22,646 nt of DNA from positions 1 to 22,646 of the forward strand of contig USCS01000006.1 in NCBI GenBank assembly GCA_900552875.1, given 5' to 3'. Position 1 is the first letter of the stretch; each line of letters begins with the position of its first letter. Both the position numbers and the translations under genes were made by a program. Shown here piece after piece: positions 1 through 7,374 of the stretch. The notes beneath the pieces are model-generated. The model did not search any database, was not told the origin of the DNA, and saw nothing but the letters and a program-made list of their open reading frames with translations. This DNA is from an uncultured Collinsella sp. Its GTDB lineage: Bacteria > Actinomycetota > Coriobacteriia > Coriobacteriales > Coriobacteriaceae.

Positions 1-31
1 ATGCATTGTGCATCCCCCGTTTTTGTTGCGG

Positions 32-499
32 TTAGTCTAGGTCAATAAACTTGGTGCTTATGATCTTGCCGTCTTTTACTAGCATTCTGGCCATGGTGGG
101 GCCTCGGGTGCCTCTGGGGTAGCTGGCGCTGCCCGGGTTGAGGACTAAGCAGCGGCCCACTTGGGCTTCTTTGGTTACGTGGGTGTGGCCGTTGATGGCT
201 ACGTCTACGGATCCCACCGGAAGGTCTTCGCGGTAGTGGGCTACGGCGAATTTGAGGCCTTCGTAGGTAAAGAGTGCAAGACGGTCTACATCGGGGCCGT
301 AGTCGCGGTAGTAATCGTTGTTGCCCAGTACGGCCCGCACGGGGGCGATGGTGCATAGGTGCTCGTAGTCTATCTCTGACGTGAGGTCGCCGGCATGGAT
401 GATCAGGTCTGCGCCCTCAAGCTCATCCAAGAGCGCAGGCGATAAATAGCCGTGGGTGTCCGAGATGATGTCGATACGCTTGGCGCTTGCACTGTTCAT
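32..499 (-). CDS. YfcE/MJ0936-family metallophosphoesterase
   Basis: Predicted cytoplasmic metal-dependent phosphodiesterase of the small YfcE/MJ0936 calcineurin-like family, 155 aa, the usual length. The metal-binding motifs appear in order: D-T-H at residues 14-16, G-D at 37-38, G-N-N-D at 59-62, a lone H in the VAHYR segment near residue 90, and G-H-T-H further on. Family members hydrolyse phosphodiesters in vitro; the physiological substrate is usually unknown. The ATG at 499 was chosen because GGAAGG lies just upstream. A longer in-frame start at 553 would place the first codons inside the upstream terminator and adds 18 residues unlike the family. The gene follows the LytTR operon but is separated from it by that terminator, so it probably has its own promoter. 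Family assignment is strong; the biological role is not known. Confidence 0.88.
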   Translation of the reverse strand: MNSASAKRIDIISDTHGYLSPALLDELEGADLIIHAGDLTSEIDYEHLCTIAPVRAVLGNNDYYRDYGPDVDRLALFTYEGLKFAVAHYREDLPVGSVDVAINGHTHVTKEAQVGRCLVLNPGSASYPRGTRGPTMARMLVKDGKIISTKFIDLD

Positions 500-539
500 G
501 GGATCCCTTCCGAAAAAAAACGATTCGGCAGATACATAC

Positions 540-590
540 AAAAAAGGCCCCACGGCTCCGCAGACGATGGGTCTACAGGGCTGCGGGGCC
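540..590 (-). terminator. Intrinsic terminator after the first LytTR operon
   Basis: Read on the minus strand, a GC-rich imperfect stem with outer arms GGCCCC and GGGGCC is followed directly by six T. It begins seven bases after the stop codon of the response regulator at 597, so it should end the glycosyltransferase-kinase-regulator transcript. Confidence 0.8.
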
Positions 591-596
591 AGCGTG

Positions 597-1313
597 CTAG
601 AGACTCAGGGCCTTCTTGAGCGGCACGACGCGGCGGCGCGAAACCGGCACGCGTTCGTCGACGCCCGTAATGCCCAGCTGGATGGCGCCCGAGGGCACCG
701 TCTCGACGTCCGTGACGCACGCCAAGTTGACGATATAGCGGCGGTGAACACGGAAGAAGCCAAAGTCGCAGAGCTTGGCCTCAAACTGCGCCAGCGAGGT
801 CGTCGACAAAAAGCGATCATCGACGGTATAGATACAGGAGTAATCGTCCTTGGCCATGATAAAGCGAATGTCGTCCACGGGAATGAGCACCTTGCGGCCG
901 CCCTTTTCCACCGGGATACGCTCGATGGTCACCTTGCTGTCCGTAACCGGCTTGGCGCGTTGCATGACCTTCTCGATCGCGCGATCCAAGCGAGCTTCCT
1001 CGACCGGCTTCATCAGATAATCGACGGCATCCACGTCGAATGCCTCGACCGCATGGTCACTATACGCAGTCACAAACACGATCGCCGGCGGATTTTTGAG
1101 CTTATGCAGCGCCTCGGCAAGTTGCAGGCCCGAGGCACCGGGCATCGAGATATCGAGAAACACGACATCCACGCGACTTTCCATAAGCATCTCGATGGCG
1201 GAGCGGACGCTCGACGCCTCCGTGATCGTGCCGATCTTGCCCGTTTGCTCGAGCAGGAAGCGAAGCTCCGAGCGAGCCGGCGCCTCATCATCCACAATCA
1301 TCGCACGCAGCAT
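597..1313 (-). CDS. LytTR-family response regulator (system 1)
   Basis: Two-component response regulator, 238 aa: an N-terminal receiver domain (about 1-118) and a C-terminal LytTR DNA-binding domain (about 135-235). Receiver landmarks are the acidic pair D8-D9, the phospho-acceptor D54 in FLDISMPG, T82 and K102 in the MKP motif. The LytTR part carries the typical FFRVHRRYIVN segment. The ATG at 1313 is preceded by GAAAGG about ten bases away; an upstream in-frame TTG at 1334 lacks a good ribosome site. It lies 72 bp after its cognate sensor kinase in the same operon, itself coupled to a glycosyltransferase. The regulator should bind direct-repeat operators and may control cell-envelope or transport genes, but no target is visible. 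It is clearly paralogous to the regulator at 6602-7336. Confidence 0.93.
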   Translation of the reverse strand: MLRAMIVDDEAPARSELRFLLEQTGKIGTITEASSVRSAIEMLMESRVDVVFLDISMPGASGLQLAEALHKLKNPPAIVFVTAYSDHAVEAFDVDAVDYLMKPVEEARLDRAIEKVMQRAKPVTDSKVTIERIPVEKGGRKVLIPVDDIRFIMAKDDYSCIYTVDDRFLSTTSLAQFEAKLCDFGFFRVHRRYIVNLACVTDVETVPSGAIQLGITGVDERVPVSRRRVVPLKKALSL

Positions 1314-1385
1314 AGGGATAAAACCTTTCGTCAACTAACTACGCCGGGCATCCGTCGCATGACGTTGAGCCCGTAGCCTTTTATT

Positions 1386-2729
1386 TTACTCTTGAATGTC
1401 AAAGATGCTCTCTGACAAATCAAGATGAAGGAGCACTTTGGTGCCCTTGCCCGGCGCCGATTCAACACGCGTATAGGAGTGCGGCCCATAAAAGCGATGG
1501 ATGCGCTCCGAAATATTGTGCATGGCCACACCGGCGCCGCCACCCTGGGGAGAGCTGGCGTCGGGACGGGCAGAACGCTCGTCAAACAGTCTGGCGGCGG
1601 TACCCTCATCCATGCCCACGCCATTATCGGCCACGGCAATCAAGATTGCATCCTCGCCGTCTTGGTGAACGGTCACGTCGATCCTCAGGGCGTCGTCATC
1701 GCCCATACCATGACGCACGGCGTTCTCGACAATCGGCTGGATCACGAACGCCGGCACCAGCGTATCTTCCACGTCCTCGGACACATCGAACGTCGCAAGC
1801 ACGCGGTCCTCGCCAAAGCGGGCCTTCTCAAAGGTAAGGTAGCGCTTGGTCTGTGCGACCTCGCGCGAGACCGGAATAAGCGATCCCGAGTTGTCGAGCG
1901 TGGCACGATAGAACGATGAGAACTCACGAAGCAGTTCGCGGGCCCGCAGCGGATCGGTGCGCGTAAACGATGCAATGGTGTTCAGCGTGTTGAACAGGAA
2001 GTGCGGGTTAATCTGCGCCTGCAGTGCACGCACCTCGGCGCGCGCTGTGAGTTCCTTTTGCACCTCGAGCTCGTGGATGGCGAGCTGCGTGGACAAGATC
2101 TCGGCAAAGCCCGAGGCAAGCGCGTACTGGGTACGGTCGACGGCGCGCGGGGTCTTATAGTAGAACTTGAGCGTGCCGACGGTACGATCGCCCACCTTGA
2201 TGGGAGCGATAATGCCGGCGGGGACTTGGTTGTGCGAGCCGTCCGAGCCCACGACATCCACCATACGGTTGAACGACTGCACGATGCCATGTTCGATAAC
2301 GTAGCGTGTGGCAAGCGTGTGGATGGGAGAATCTGGCAGTAGTTTTTCCTCAAACTCTCCCGCGCAGGCAAGCACGTTGCCCTCGTCGGTGATGGCCACC
2401 GTCATGGCGCGCGTCTCGGGCAAAATGCGCCGGCACACCAAACGCGCCGACTCCTGCGTCAGACCGCCCTTAATGTCCTCGAGCATGGCCGAGGCCACCG
2501 AGAGCGTCTCCTCGGTGTACTGGGAGCGCACCGAATCGGGATTGAGCGTCAAAAAGATAAAGATGCACAGAAAGATGCACAGCAGCGCGCAGGCAATCAC
2601 CGTGGCGATCGGCTCGATACCGGTCGCCAAGGCAAAAATAAAGTACACCAGCACGCAAATGGCGCAGGCAACGGCAACGATGCGAAAGATTGATATTGAA
2701 CTATCGCGCTGGGCGCGGCGGTCGATCAT
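1386..2729 (-). CDS. LytS/YehU-type sensor histidine kinase (system 1)
   Basis: Membrane sensor kinase of the His_kinase (PF06580) type, 447 aa. Two transmembrane helices lie at about 15-35 and 41-62. A GAF-like sensing region spans about 85-215, followed by a short coiled linker. The phospho-acceptor H243 sits in the motif QINPHFLFNTLN; the ATPase has its N-box at N336 (PIVENAVRHG) and a G-box at DNGVG (368-372). With so little outside the membrane, the signal is probably intramembrane or cytoplasmic. The start codon overlaps the stop of the glycosyltransferase (ATGA), with GGAGGGGG as ribosome site inside that gene, so the two are translationally coupled. The response regulator follows after 72 bp. 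The sensed signal is unknown. Confidence 0.93.
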   Translation of the reverse strand: MIDRRAQRDSSISIFRIVAVACAICVLVYFIFALATGIEPIATVIACALLCIFLCIFIFLTLNPDSVRSQYTEETLSVASAMLEDIKGGLTQESARLVCRRILPETRAMTVAITDEGNVLACAGEFEEKLLPDSPIHTLATRYVIEHGIVQSFNRMVDVVGSDGSHNQVPAGIIAPIKVGDRTVGTLKFYYKTPRAVDRTQYALASGFAEILSTQLAIHELEVQKELTARAEVRALQAQINPHFLFNTLNTIASFTRTDPLRARELLREFSSFYRATLDNSGSLIPVSREVAQTKRYLTFEKARFGEDRVLATFDVSEDVEDTLVPAFVIQPIVENAVRHGMGDDDALRIDVTVHQDGEDAILIAVADNGVGMDEGTAARLFDERSARPDASSPQGGGAGVAMHNISERIHRFYGPHSYTRVESAPGKGTKVLLHLDLSESIFDIQE

Positions 2730-3913
2730 TCGGCCCCCTCCAGGATACTGATCAGTTGTGCGTCACGCCAAAGCCCGTCCATGATCTTGGGCCAAAAGCT
2801 CTGGAAACGCAGATAGCTTGCAGCGTTTTGGCGCGCATAGGCCTTTGCCTCGCCGATACCATGGCGCCAGATGCGCAGGTAGCCCTCATGCTCGCGGGTA
2901 AACACGCTGCGGACCATAGCGGTCTTGCGCACGCGGTCGTCGAGCTCGCGCGAAATCCACGGGCCGGGGTAGGGCATGAGTGATGCCGCCGTAACGGGAA
3001 TGAGCTCCTTTTGATGCGCGGCGAATGTCAACTTGGCCCGTTCGTAGTACCAGCGGTACACGTCCTGCATAAAGCGCGGTGAGCGCTTTTCGGACTCCGG
3101 AGGCAGATGGCGCACGGTCCACTCGTTATCGAACCACACGTCGTAGCCAAACATGCGCATGTTAAAGAGGTAATCCAAGTCCTCGCCGCGGGTGATAAAC
3201 GGGTCAAAGGCCACACGCGTAAAGGCGCGGGCGTGCAGGGCCATCAGGCCGCCGCACACGTAGTTGGAGCGCGAGATGCGGGTGCCCGAGAGCGCCTTTT
3301 TCATCCAACGGTTGAACTCGATGCGCTTGGTCCACCAACGATGGCAGATGCCCACCTTGTCCGTGGGAGCCAGCGGCGAGCCGTCGCGATCGTAGAAATA
3401 GCCGCTCTTGACCAAGATCGGCAAGCCCTGACGCGTCTGCTGCCCCAACGCATAGGTCGCGCGCTTCATAAAGTCGGCGTCGATGACAGTCTCATCGTCA
3501 TCCAAAAAGATAACCGCGTCATGCCCCAGCACAGCGGCACAGGCTAGCCCCATGTTGCGGATGGCACCGTAGCCTCGCAGGCTCACGCACTCGCCCGAAC
3601 CCTTGGGCGCGATCTGAGCAACCCGGTCTGCGATATGCGAGGCCTGGGTGTTGGTGACAACGGTGACCTTGAGCGTGGGATGCGCGTCGACAATCTCGTG
3701 CACGCGCAGCGACACATCGGCTGTGGCAGAAACGGGACAGACCACCAAAAGGATGATGCGCGGGATGTCACGTACCTGCTCAAGCGAGGCCAGGCAGCGG
3801 TCGAGTTCGGGATTGTCGGCGTTGAGTCGCGTCGAATGGTCATAGGTGCCAGGGGCGTTTGCGCAAGCGTCATCGCCCGCCCAATACGTTGGAATCACGA
3901 CTGTGGCGTTCAT
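2726..3913 (-). CDS. Glycosyltransferase, family 2-like (GT-A fold)
   Basis: Predicted nucleotide-sugar glycosyltransferase, 395 aa. It opens with a GT-A strand (ATVVIPTYW), carries a metal/nucleotide-binding acidic motif FLDDDE near residue 137 and a GGLMALHARAF-RGEDLDY segment around 220-245 typical of the acceptor side and catalytic acid of family 2 enzymes. No signal peptide or membrane helix is apparent, so it should act at the cytoplasmic face. It is the first gene of an operon with a LytS kinase and LytTR regulator; its stop overlaps the kinase start. The ATG at 3913 has a strong GGGAGGG site. An intrinsic terminator sits only 21 bp upstream of that ATG. Donor and acceptor are unknown; assembly or decoration of a surface polysaccharide is an inference from family. 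Confidence 0.8.
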   Translation of the reverse strand: MNATVVIPTYWAGDDACANAPGTYDHSTRLNADNPELDRCLASLEQVRDIPRIILLVVCPVSATADVSLRVHEIVDAHPTLKVTVVTNTQASHIADRVAQIAPKGSGECVSLRGYGAIRNMGLACAAVLGHDAVIFLDDDETVIDADFMKRATYALGQQTRQGLPILVKSGYFYDRDGSPLAPTDKVGICHRWWTKRIEFNRWMKKALSGTRISRSNYVCGGLMALHARAFTRVAFDPFITRGEDLDYLFNMRMFGYDVWFDNEWTVRHLPPESEKRSPRFMQDVYRWYYERAKLTFAAHQKELIPVTAASLMPYPGPWISRELDDRVRKTAMVRSVFTREHEGYLRIWRHGIGEAKAYARQNAASYLRFQSFWPKIMDGLWRDAQLISILEGAE

Positions 3914-3934
3914 GCCTTACCCTCCCTGCAACAC

Positions 3935-3970
3935 AAAAACGGGACGCCGCCAAACACAGGCGACGCCCCG
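3935..3970 (-). terminator. Intrinsic terminator between MFS gene and glycosyltransferase
   Basis: Minus-strand stem with arms CGGGGCGTCGCC and GGCGGCGTCCCG (two mismatches), followed by five T. It lies 114 bp after the MFS stop and only 21 bp before the glycosyltransferase ATG. It either ends the MFS transcript or acts as an attenuator in the leader of the glycosyltransferase operon. Confidence 0.7.
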
Positions 3971-3986
3971 CGACCTAGCTGATTCC

Positions 3987-3992
3987 ATCATA
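3987..3992 (-). promoter_or_regulatory. Possible -10 element for the glycosyltransferase operon
   Basis: The minus strand reads TATGAT here, within TGGGTATGATGG. No convincing -35 is seen at 17 bp, so this is weak. If real, transcription would begin near 3980 and run straight through the terminator-like hairpin at 3935-3970 before reaching the ATG at 3913. Confidence 0.2.
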
Positions 3993-4084
3993 CCCACTTG
4001 GGCAAATCATTGCTCGCAAGTCGCAATGTTTATTGCGGATAACCCCAAAAGAGTACCGTGGACAGGCACAATAGCCGCTCGCTC

Positions 4085-5344
4085 CTATGCGGCATGCCCT
4101 GCCGCCCGAGTCATGCGGGACAGGCGGACCAGCAGCATAAAGCCAACAATCAGCAGCACGCCAATGGAAAGGACGCCCAGCGACGGGTTGCCGGTCAGCG
4201 AGGTGACGACCGACACCAGGAAGGTGCCCATAACGCTTGCATAACGACCAAAAATGTCAAAGAAGCCGTAGTACTCGTTGGACTTTTCCTTGGGGATAAT
4301 GCGGCCAAAGTAGCTACGGCTGAGCGCCTGCACGCCGCCCTGGAACAGGCCGACCATAATGGCAAGCACCCAGAATTCAAAGGCAGTCTTTAGGAAGAAC
4401 GCGGCGAACAGCACAATGCCCATGTAGGCGGCGACCGCCACCAGAATCATGTTGAGCGTGCCCACGCGTCCGGCGAGCTTACCGTAGATGATGGCGGACG
4501 GAAAGGCCACGAACTGCGTAACGAGCAGCGCAAGCACCAGCTGCGTCGAATCGATGCCCAAGGCCGATCCGTAACTGGTGGCCATGGAAATGACCGTGTG
4601 CACACCGTCGATATAGAAGAAGAACGCGATCATGTAGACCAGCACGGTCTTGTTGTGGGCAATCTCGCGCATGGTGTGTCCGACCTCGGAGAACACACCG
4701 CCCACGATGTGGCCGATAGTGTCCTCGGGACCGCGCTCGCGACCGTACTTTTGCTTATAGGTGCGAATGAGCGGCAGGGTAAAGATGAGCCACCAGGCAC
4801 CAGTGATGATAAACGACAGACGCGTTGCCAGCATGGTAGGGACGCCAAGAGCGGGGCCACCCATGATGAGCGCCAGGCAGATGACGAACGGCACGGTGGA
4901 ACCGATGTAGCCCCAGGCATAACCCGAGCTGGACACGGCGTCCATGCGCTCGTCGGTGGTAACGTCGGGCAGCATGGCGTCGTAGAACGTCATAGAAGAG
5001 TTAAGGCCGATGGTGCACAGCACGTACACGGTCAAAAATGCCATGGCGGACATTGGGATAGCCTGCGCCAGGCAAAGAACCAGGCCCGTGAGGAAAAAGC
5101 CCAAGAAGAACTTGATCTTGTTGCCGGCGTAGTCGGCAAGCGCGCCCAGAATGGGCATGAGCATGGCGATGACCAGCGAGGCGATCGTCTGCGCATTGCC
5201 CCAGGCGACCACCAGGTCGGCCGAGGAAGCGCCGGTATTAATGGCGTTAAAGTAAATGGGCACCACCGAGGTATTGAGCAGCACGAGGGCCGAATTGCCC
5301 ACATCGTACATAACCCAGTTACGCTCGAGCTTGGTGTATTTCAT
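4085..5344 (-). CDS. MFS transporter, UMF1/Atg22-like
   Basis: Integral membrane transporter, 419 aa, with about twelve hydrophobic segments across its length. The start (MKYTKLERNWVMYDVGNSA) and the LGALADYAGNK loop between helices 2 and 3 resemble the UMF1/Atg22-like branch of the major facilitator superfamily (PF11700), as do the GPxLG and ALSRSYFGRIIPKEKSNEYYGFFDIFGR segments. The latter is the characteristic loop after helix 10. Substrate unknown; amino acids or other small solutes are usual guesses for this family. The ATG at 5344 has AAGGG nine bases upstream. It is flanked by a 65-bp inverted repeat on its upstream side and a terminator downstream, so it is probably transcribed alone. 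Confidence 0.85.
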   Translation of the reverse strand: MKYTKLERNWVMYDVGNSALVLLNTSVVPIYFNAINTGASSADLVVAWGNAQTIASLVIAMLMPILGALADYAGNKIKFFLGFFLTGLVLCLAQAIPMSAMAFLTVYVLCTIGLNSSMTFYDAMLPDVTTDERMDAVSSSGYAWGYIGSTVPFVICLALIMGGPALGVPTMLATRLSFIITGAWWLIFTLPLIRTYKQKYGRERGPEDTIGHIVGGVFSEVGHTMREIAHNKTVLVYMIAFFFYIDGVHTVISMATSYGSALGIDSTQLVLALLVTQFVAFPSAIIYGKLAGRVGTLNMILVAVAAYMGIVLFAAFFLKTAFEFWVLAIMVGLFQGGVQALSRSYFGRIIPKEKSNEYYGFFDIFGRYASVMGTFLVSVVTSLTGNPSLGVLSIGVLLIVGFMLLVRLSRMTRAAGHAA

Positions 5345-5483
5345 GGACAGGGACCCTTCGTATTTGCCCGATATGCAGTTAGTTCATCGTACCCCAATTG
5401 TCCAGAGGCGCCGGTAAGGATTCGGCAAAGGGACAGGCGCGGTCATACGGACACGCAGGGCGAAACGCCATCCCATCAACGCA

Positions 5484-5548
5484 GTTGCGGTGAAATAGTT
5501 CCCGCTTAGCCCTCCGGGTGCTTCATTCAGGAACTATTCCACCGCAAC
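5484..5548. repeat. 65-bp stem-loop with 19-bp inverted arms
   Basis: Left arm GTTGCGGTGAAATAGTTCC (5484-5502) and right arm GGAACTATTCCACCGCAAC (5530-5548) pair over 19 bp with one mismatch. The 27-base loop contains a second small AGC...GCT stem. It starts 16 bp past the stop of the phospholipase-like gene. Neither side has a T-run, so it is not a typical intrinsic terminator. I see no second copy in the window. It may be a dispersed palindromic element or a transcript-stabilising structure. Confidence 0.75.
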
Positions 5549-5564
5549 TTATTGAAACGGTTTG

Positions 5565-6509
5565 TTACTCCTCGCGGTCGAACTCCTCGTCGGCGTCGAG
5601 TACGCGGCCACTGTAGTTGATATGGCCGGTCACGGCCTCCATGTCGCCGGTCTCGATAAAGCGAGCAACGGTGAGCTCGTAATCGACCAGTGCGCGCTCA
5701 AAGACCTCGGGGAAGCTCTCGGTCGAGACCTCATCGGTAAAGGGGTTCTTCCATGTCAGGTGGCCCAGGTTGCCGGTGCGCTCGGGCAGCTCCGTCGTCA
5801 CGCGATGGGCAAGGCCGTCGAGCAGCGAGTAGTCGTGCACCAAGCCCTCAACCAGCGAGATCGCGCGCGTCTTTACGGAGCCGGCCGGCTCAATCGCGCG
5901 GTAAAGTCGCTGCATATTGGCAACGGCAGCACCGTACTCCCCCGCCGGAATGTCAATGCCGTACACGCGTCCGGCAACATAGCTCATCAGCACGCCAGCC
6001 ACGCGATTGATGCGATCGGTGGTGACGATCTCGCCCGCCGGCGGGTAATCGTCAACCGTAGCGCCATCGCGTTTAAGCTGCAGCATCAGCACATCCAGGT
6101 CGCTCTCGATCACGGCATGGACCTGACTGCTCGAATCCTCAAGCTCTGAATCGGACTCCACGATGCCAAACTGCTGCTCATAGACAAAGGGATGGGCGTT
6201 GCGGTCGAGCACGTAATGAGACAGCAGGCCCAGCGCAAAGGCACGACCCAAGCTGGCGTCGCGCGGCAGCAGATGCGACACGCCGTCGCGCAGGCACGCG
6301 AACTGGCGAGACATGCGCGACCGATGCATGACCTGCGCCAGCAGCGTGCAGTCGGAAACACGCGGTGTCAGAATGTGAAAGAAAAACGGGTCGGGGCCTT
6401 GGTTGCCCAAGATAAAGGCAATGCGCTCTTCATCGGACGTGATGACGCCCTGCGGAAGACGGTCGATGCTTTCCTCGCCAAACAGATGATGGGTGATAAG
6501 CGCGGGCAT
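5565..6509 (-). CDS. Zinc-dependent phospholipase C-like protein
   Basis: 314 aa protein resembling the zinc-dependent phospholipase C family (PF00882) found in many Firmicutes and Coriobacteria as a conserved hypothetical. Possible metal ligands fit that family's pattern: H7/H8 near the N-terminus, D40 in GNQGPDPF, H98 and D102 in LLSHYVLDRNAHPF, H106, H131 and E135/D139 in HAVIESDLD. There is no obvious signal peptide, so in contrast to secreted clostridial alpha-toxins it appears cytoplasmic; its substrate is unknown and toxin activity should not be assumed. The ATG at 6509 follows GAAAGGATCATT, a near-ideal site; an in-frame ATG at 6539 has none. It lies 92 bp after the second LytTR regulator with no clear terminator between, so read-through from that operon is possible. 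Confidence 0.7.
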   Translation of the reverse strand: MPALITHHLFGEESIDRLPQGVITSDEERIAFILGNQGPDPFFFHILTPRVSDCTLLAQVMHRSRMSRQFACLRDGVSHLLPRDASLGRAFALGLLSHYVLDRNAHPFVYEQQFGIVESDSELEDSSSQVHAVIESDLDVLMLQLKRDGATVDDYPPAGEIVTTDRINRVAGVLMSYVAGRVYGIDIPAGEYGAAVANMQRLYRAIEPAGSVKTRAISLVEGLVHDYSLLDGLAHRVTTELPERTGNLGHLTWKNPFTDEVSTESFPEVFERALVDYELTVARFIETGDMEAVTGHINYSGRVLDADEEFDREE

Positions 6510-6601
6510 AATGATCCTTTCGATTTCATTCGATGCCACCCATTATGCCCACCGCGCGCCCATGCCAAACCTGCGATGGTAAACGACGGCGCGCAGACCG
6601 T

Positions 6602-7336
6602 CTACGCAAGCCCCAAGCGTGCTTTAACCTCGGCAGCGCGACGGCGGGACACGGGCACCGTCGAGCTCACGCGGTCGAGCCTGAGCTCCATCAACCCCGT
6701 GGAGCCAATCTCAACATTGTGCACGTCTTCCAAATTGACCAGATAGCTGCGATGAACGCGAATAAAGCCCTCGGAGACCAAGCGACGCTCGAGCGAAGAG
6801 ATCGACTCATTGATCAGGTACGTTCCCTCGGCGCAGATGGCATTGCAAAAATCGGCGCGCGCCTCAAAGTAGCAGACGTCTGCGGCGGGAATGAACACCT
6901 TTTTGCCCCCGCGGTCCACCGTCAGACGCAAAGGCTGGCGCGGAGCGTGGATAACACGACGGGCACCCAAGGCTGCCTCGATCTTGTCGAGTGCCTTTGA
7001 CAGGCGTGCGTCCTCAACCGGCTTGACGACATAATCGACGGCATCGAGGTTATAGGCATCAGCCGCATACTCGGCAAACGCCGTCACAAACACAACCACC
7101 GGCGGCGTCTTTAGGTTCTGCAGCGTCTCGGCAAGCTCAATTCCCGAGCGACCGGGCATGGTAATGTCTAAAAACAGCACGTCGGGCTTGTTCGACAGAA
7201 TCGACTCCACGGCTTCGGTGACATTGCCCGCCTCGGCAATCTGGCCCACACGCGTATCCTTTTCCAACAGATAGCGTAGCTCAGCCCTAATGGGAGGTTC
7301 GTCATCAACCACCAAGATGTTCCAGCCTTCGGACAT
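6602..7336 (-). CDS. LytTR-family response regulator (system 2)
   Basis: Response regulator, 244 aa, receiver plus LytTR DNA-binding domain. Receiver landmarks: D11-D12, phospho-acceptor D57 in FLDITMPG, T85 and K105 in the VKP motif. The LytTR domain (about 140-240) has the FIRVHRSYLVNLEDV segment. The ATG at 7336 has GAGGGG upstream. It lies 38 bp after its kinase. It is closely similar to the regulator at 597-1313 over both domains, so the two systems look like a duplication. A LytTR pair directly downstream of a permease/amidohydrolase unit recalls BtsSR and YpdAB, which sense nutrients and control transporters; control of the neighbouring permease is an inference. Confidence 0.93.
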   Translation of the reverse strand: MSEGWNILVVDDEPPIRAELRYLLEKDTRVGQIAEAGNVTEAVESILSNKPDVLFLDITMPGRSGIELAETLQNLKTPPVVVFVTAFAEYAADAYNLDAVDYVVKPVEDARLSKALDKIEAALGARRVIHAPRQPLRLTVDRGGKKVFIPAADVCYFEARADFCNAICAEGTYLINESISSLERRLVSEGFIRVHRSYLVNLEDVHNVEIGSTGLMELRLDRVSSTVPVSRRRAAEVKARLGLA

Positions 7337-7374
7337 ATGTGCTTCCCCTCTTTTTCTCTCAATCCAACCGCGTG

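Noticed and set aside
5565..6509. Secreted alpha-toxin-like phospholipase
   Set aside because: No signal peptide is visible and the family is mostly made of uncharacterised cytoplasmic proteins; calling it a toxin is unsupported.
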